64,000 nucleotides of DNA from Clostridium merdae (lineage in GTDB: Bacteria > Bacillota > Clostridia > Oscillospirales > Acutalibacteraceae). Under the pieces are notes generated by a model. The model made no database searches. It was not told the origin of the DNA and worked only from the letters and a program-made list of their open reading frames with translations. The position numbers were made by a program, and so were the translations under genes. Below, piece by piece: positions 60,357 to 64,000 of this stretch. The stretch is from positions 62,001 through 126,000 of the forward strand of contig NZ_FXLN01000004.1 in assembly GCF_900176635.1 (NCBI RefSeq), given 5' to 3'. Position 1 is the stretch's first letter, and each line of letters starts with the position of its first letter.

Positions 60357-62459
60357 ATGATCAAGGATTATCTTCAAAAGGTTTATTCCGGTTTTTTAGG
60401 GATGAACATCGGTATTCGGCTCGGTGCCCCTGTGGAACCAACCATTTGGACTTACGAGCGCATCCGAAATACATACGGAGACATTACAGATTATGTAAAG
60501 GACTTCAAGAATTTTGCGGCCGATGATGATGTAAACGGCCCGGTCTATTTTTTGAGAGCACTGAATGATGATGCTGTTGACAGACCCCTTGAGCCGCAGG
60601 ATGTAGCAAGGGCGTGGCTCAATTACGCGCGTGAGGGTGTGGGCATGTTCTGGTGGGGTGGCTATGGCCGCAGTACCGAACACACGGCGTACCTGAACCT
60701 GAAAGCGGGTATTCCTGCTCCGCGTTCCGGTTCGATTCAGCAGAACGGCAAAACAATTGCAGAGCAAATTGGCGGGCAAATATTCATTGATACATGGGGG
60801 CTAGTCAACCCCTGCGAGCCGCACCGCGCGGCGGAATATGGTGCGGCAGCCGCCAGCGTTTCTCATGACGGCGAGGGCGTTTATGGTGCGCGCTTCTTCT
60901 GCGCCGCAATTGCAAAGGCTTTTGAAACCAGCGACATCCATGAGATTATGAATGCGGGATTTGCGGAAATTCCGGAAGACTCCTTGTATCGAAAGGTATC
61001 CGATGCGGTGCTGCGTTTTTACGCAGAGCATCCGGAGGACTGGAGAGCCTGCCATCAAATGCTGGTGGATGACTGGGGCTACGATAAGTACGGCGGAGTG
61101 TGCCATATTATTCCAAACGCCGGCGTGTGCATCCTCGCAATGGCATATGGGGAGGGCGATTTTGCGCGTACGGTTGAAATTGCAACCATGTGCGGGTGGG
61201 ATACCGACTGCAACGCAGGAAACGTCGGCACCGTTCTTGGTGTGGCCTGCGGTATTGAGGGTCTGCCGGAGCGTTACCGCGGACCGATGAACGACGGCCT
61301 TGTGCTTTCTGGTATTTCCGGTTACCTGAACATTTTAGATGCTCCTACCTATTGTAAGGAGGTTGCTGCTCTGGGTTACCGTATTGCAGGAGAAGAGGTT
61401 CCCGCTGAAATCTGTGATTCTCATTGCCAGGGAGAGGTGCATTTTGATTTTGAATTGCCCGGTTCCACGCATAACATGCGTGTATCGGACCCATTCTTTT
61501 GCCGCACTTGGCATTCTACCGAGCAGGCAGCCAGTGGCACCGGTTCTTTAAAGGTTTTAGTAGACCGTATGGAGCGGGGGCATCAGTGCAAGCTGTTTTA
61601 TAAGCCGTTCTACCGCCGCGACGATTTTTCAGATGAACGATACAGCCCTGTTTTCACACCGACCGTATACCCCGGCCAGACCGTTACCATGAAGCTGTAT
61701 CTTGACCAGTGGAACGGCTGGGAGACCATCGGGATTGCGCCCTATGTGCGCACCACCAGCGACAAAAAAGACCACCTGCAGGGCTACATTAAGCTAGAAC
61801 AGGGGAAATGGCTCGATATTTCTTTCCGTATTCCAGATATCGACGGCGATATGGTGGACGAAGTAGGAATCGTAATTGAGGGCTACTCTCCCGCAAAGTC
61901 CAAAACACTCGGTATGCTGTATCTGGATGATTTCTCGATCACCGGGAAGAGCGAGTATCGCATTGCCCTTGCGAAGCAGAAAACAGAGTTTGGCTGCGTA
62001 ACACCATTCTCGTTCGACCACGGCGCGTGGGATCTTGACGCGGGCCAACTGCTTTTAATGCGCTGCGAGCCTGCCTTTGCCTATGCGGGCAATTACTATG
62101 CAAAGGATTATACGGTTACGGCTCCGATTACACCGCTCAACGGAGACACCCACTTGCTTACCATCCGTGCGCAGGGCGCCATGCGCGGCTATGCCGGCGG
62201 GCTTGCACCGGATGGAACAGTAAAGCTCTATAAAAACGATTTCGGCTACCGTGAGCTCAGTAGCACCACGTTCGAGTGGGAGCAGAATCAAACCTATGTG
62301 CTTTCTCTGAAAGCCATGGGGGATACGGTTACCCTCTTGGTCAACGGGAAAGAAATGCTTTCCGCCAAAGATGAAGCTTACCAATACGGCATGTTTGGCT
62401 GCGGTTCGCTGAACATTGGCCGCACCGCCTATGGAGATTTCACCGTGAAGGAGGAATAA
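60357..62459 (+). CDS. ADP-ribosylglycohydrolase-fold protein with C-terminal carbohydrate-binding-like domains
   Basis: 700 residues. The N-terminal part (about 1-350) is the DraG/ARH fold: SGFLGMNIGIRLGAPVE, a DDD metal motif in FAADDDVNGPVYFL in place of TDDT, and MCGWDTDCNAGNVGTVLGVACG (DTDCNAGN) as the second metal site. The rest (about 360-700) looks like two beta-sandwich modules: one with SGTGSLKVLVDRMERGHQCKLFYKP, a second with LTIRAQGAMRGYAGGLAPDG and MFGCGSLNIGRTAYGDFTVKEE, like LamG/DUF1080-type folds. No signal peptide, so these modules act inside the cell. GGGAGG precedes the ATG; the next gene starts 3 bases after the stop. Confidence 0.88.
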   Translation: MIKDYLQKVYSGFLGMNIGIRLGAPVEPTIWTYERIRNTYGDITDYVKDFKNFAADDDVNGPVYFLRALNDDAVDRPLEPQDVARAWLNYAREGVGMFWWGGYGRSTEHTAYLNLKAGIPAPRSGSIQQNGKTIAEQIGGQIFIDTWGLVNPCEPHRAAEYGAAAASVSHDGEGVYGARFFCAAIAKAFETSDIHEIMNAGFAEIPEDSLYRKVSDAVLRFYAEHPEDWRACHQMLVDDWGYDKYGGVCHIIPNAGVCILAMAYGEGDFARTVEIATMCGWDTDCNAGNVGTVLGVACGIEGLPERYRGPMNDGLVLSGISGYLNILDAPTYCKEVAALGYRIAGEEVPAEICDSHCQGEVHFDFELPGSTHNMRVSDPFFCRTWHSTEQAASGTGSLKVLVDRMERGHQCKLFYKPFYRRDDFSDERYSPVFTPTVYPGQTVTMKLYLDQWNGWETIGIAPYVRTTSDKKDHLQGYIKLEQGKWLDISFRIPDIDGDMVDEVGIVIEGYSPAKSKTLGMLYLDDFSITGKSEYRIALAKQKTEFGCVTPFSFDHGAWDLDAGQLLLMRCEPAFAYAGNYYAKDYTVTAPITPLNGDTHLLTIRAQGAMRGYAGGLAPDGTVKLYKNDFGYRELSSTTFEWEQNQTYVLSLKAMGDTVTLLVNGKEMLSAKDEAYQYGMFGCGSLNIGRTAYGDFTVKEE

Positions 62460-62461
62460 AC

Positions 62462-63838
62462 ATGAGAGAGCTAAAACTACTTTCCCCTTGCGGAATTCTC
62501 GGCTATGGATTCCCAGAAAGCTCGTTTCTAAATGGAATGGCGATGAATCCAGATGCGATTGTGGTAGATGCGGGCAGTACAGACGCTGGCCCCCACAAGC
62601 TCGGGGCGGGGGTGGCGATTGTGAGCCGCCGCGCCTGCAAAAAAGATTTGGAAATTATGATTACAAACGGTGCTAAGGCCAACATTCCGGTGGTAATTGG
62701 TTCAGCCGGGGGAGCGGGTGGGCGCGTCCATGTGGAATGGACGCTGTCAATCATTGAGGAGATTCTCAATGAACATCATCTTCAGCACCGGAAGCTCGCT
62801 GTTATTTGGGCCGATATTGATAAAGAGGTCGTCTCGCAGCGCCTGAGCGAGGGGAAAGTTGACCCGCTCGGCCTTACCGTGGGTGAGCTCACCCAGGAGC
62901 GCATTGAGCAAACAACAGGAATAGTGGCGCAGATGGGCCATGAACCTATCGTGCGGGCGTTGGAACAGGGTGCGGACATCATCGTCTGTGGTCGTGCCTA
63001 TGATCCCTCGCCGTTTGCCGCCGTGGCTGTATTCCATGGGTTCGATTTGGCCTATGGCTACCACGCGGGCAAAATTCTGGAATGCGCGGCTCTGTGCGCG
63101 CAGCCCGGCACTACCAAGGACTGCATGCTCGGCATCATCCGTGAGGACGGCTTTATTGTCACTCCGCTTTCCAAAGACCGGGTCTGCACCAAGACGTCTG
63201 TTGCGGCGCACACCTTTTATGAAAAAGATCATCCCTTCCTTTTGCACGGCCCCGGAATCGTGTTGAATCTGGAGCATTGTACCTTTACTGAGCTGGAGGA
63301 TGGACGAAGCGTTTTTGTTACCGGTAGCCAGATTGAAAGCACCTCACCTTATCGCATTAAGCTGGAGGGGGCTATGCCTGTGGCATTCCGCACCTTTGTT
63401 GTGGCCGGTGTCCGCGACCCACTCCTGATTGGCCAGTTGGGAGAAGTGGAAGATAAAGTAAAAGCGCAGGTACGCGACTATTACGGGGATTTGGACGAAA
63501 CGGAATATCAAATCAACTTTATCAACTACGGCATCAATGGCGTGATGGGAGAAATGGAGCCCTGCCAAGATCTCCCCCACGAGGTGGGTGTCGTATTTGA
63601 GGTGATTGCCAAAACGCAGGAGCTGGCAGATACCGTTTGCTCCTCGGTGCGCTCTACTTTTCTGCATTACGGGTACGAGGGGCGCAAATCAACGGCGGGG
63701 AATCTGGCGTTTCCGTTTGCTCCCAGCGACATTCCCTTTGGCCGGGTGTACGAGTTTTCTCTGTACCATCTGATGGATGTGCGGGATGGGGAAGAGATGT
63801 TCCCCATGGAAGAATGGACAGGAGGCGGCGAACGATGA
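62462..63838 (+). CDS. AtuA-family protein (DUF1446)
   Basis: 458 residues. The acyclic terpene utilisation AtuA/DUF1446 family is recognised from PDAIVVDAGSTDAGPHKLG near the start, VVIGSAGGAGG, GADIIVCGRAYDPSPFAAVAVFHG and YHAGKILECAALCAQPGTTKD. AtuA is named from Pseudomonas citronellol catabolism, but the family is widespread and usually of unknown chemistry. Here it is in a LacI-controlled sugar island with ADP-ribosylglycohydrolase-fold proteins, so a terpene role is unlikely. The stop overlaps the next start (ATGA). Confidence 0.9.
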   Translation: MRELKLLSPCGILGYGFPESSFLNGMAMNPDAIVVDAGSTDAGPHKLGAGVAIVSRRACKKDLEIMITNGAKANIPVVIGSAGGAGGRVHVEWTLSIIEEILNEHHLQHRKLAVIWADIDKEVVSQRLSEGKVDPLGLTVGELTQERIEQTTGIVAQMGHEPIVRALEQGADIIVCGRAYDPSPFAAVAVFHGFDLAYGYHAGKILECAALCAQPGTTKDCMLGIIREDGFIVTPLSKDRVCTKTSVAAHTFYEKDHPFLLHGPGIVLNLEHCTFTELEDGRSVFVTGSQIESTSPYRIKLEGAMPVAFRTFVVAGVRDPLLIGQLGEVEDKVKAQVRDYYGDLDETEYQINFINYGINGVMGEMEPCQDLPHEVGVVFEVIAKTQELADTVCSSVRSTFLHYGYEGRKSTAGNLAFPFAPSDIPFGRVYEFSLYHLMDVRDGEEMFPMEEWTGGGER

Positions 63839-64000
63839 AGAAACGACTGTATGAATGCGCGAAGGTGCTGCGCTCCAAAAACAGCGGACCTTTCGAGATT
63901 ACGTTAGACTGCCTGTTCGACGATGCGAAAATATATCGAAAAATTGAAGAAAGCGGAATTATTACTCGTGCGCTCGTTGCGCAGCTCTATCACATTCCTG
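63835..64000 (+). CDS. DUF4387 protein, N-terminal part (cut by window end)
   Basis: 55 codons are present, starting at ATG 63835 with GGAGG upstream and a four-base overlap with the AtuA gene. MKKRLYECAKVLRSKNSGPFEITLDCLFDD is the typical DUF4387 opening, and the family is known as the constant neighbour or fusion partner of AtuA. Function unknown, probably a subunit of the same enzyme. Confidence 0.85.
   Translation, partial: MKKRLYECAKVLRSKNSGPFEITLDCLFDDAKIYRKIEESGIITRALVAQLYHIP

Noticed and set aside
62462..63838. Terpene catabolism as the role of the AtuA gene
   Set aside because: No other citronellol or geraniol pathway gene is present; the setting is a sugar-importer island.

Overview
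The window reads as a chromosomal segment of a low-to-mid GC member of the Bacillota, most likely class Clostridia. The signs are a T-box leader ahead of pheST, an IreB (UPF0297) gene, strong GGAGG ribosome sites with some TTG/GTG starts, U-rich hairpin terminators, a split transketolase, and an AtuA/DUF4387 pair. I see no phage, transposase, CRISPR array or rRNA. The order of genes looks ancestral and metabolic, with several accessory catabolic islands.

Layout. 1-3.1 kb: end of a LysR regulator, a metallo-beta-lactamase-fold hydrolase and a CitMHS-type transporter. 3.4-7.5 kb (minus): ireB, then the T-box-controlled pheS-pheT operon. 7.6-8.9 kb: a MarR regulator, a decayed small gene and a DtxR-type regulator, with three copies of one palindromic operator. 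9.2-14.1 kb: an unusual ABC-F protein, a YbaK-type editing protein, a CDP-alcohol phosphatidyltransferase, a BAAT-family thioesterase-like protein and a second MarR. 14.2-19.9 kb: hexuronate catabolism (uxaC and a LacI repressor on minus, uxaB-uxaA on plus) with clear operator palindromes. 20-25.1 kb: SDR oxidoreductase, two GNATs, MsrA-MsrB, tRNA-Leu(CAG), tRNA-fMet.

25.3-35.8 kb is a catabolic-looking island. Type I dehydroquinate dehydratase, a split transketolase and an Asp/Glu racemase-like protein lie on minus. A LysR regulator is divergent from a plus-strand run of a ThDP enzyme, a TIM-barrel isomerase/dehydratase-like protein, a shikimate-dehydrogenase family protein and an Nramp-fold transporter that has lost its metal-binding motifs. 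I infer a route for quinate/shikimate-like cyclohexane carboxylates, possibly with ThDP-dependent ring opening.

36.1-43.3 kb (minus) is the most novel locus: a 1597-residue protein joining an HD domain, a long helical-repeat region, a NadD-like nucleotidylyltransferase, a GNAT-like region and a phosphoribosyltransferase-like domain, followed by a malate/lactate-dehydrogenase-like protein and a flavodoxin-fold protein with a four-cysteine cluster. Function is unknown; the parts suggest nucleotide or NAD-type chemistry.

43.5-46.2 kb is an arsR-arsD-arsA operon with no efflux pump gene beside it. 46.4-53.8 kb holds a GNAT, small membrane proteins and a heterodimeric ABC exporter. 54.2 kb to the end is a LacI-controlled carbohydrate island: ABC importer (binding protein and two permeases), two ADP-ribosylglycohydrolase-fold proteins, and an AtuA-DUF4387 pair cut by the window end. 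Its two divergent promoters carry the same AACCGGTT operator core.
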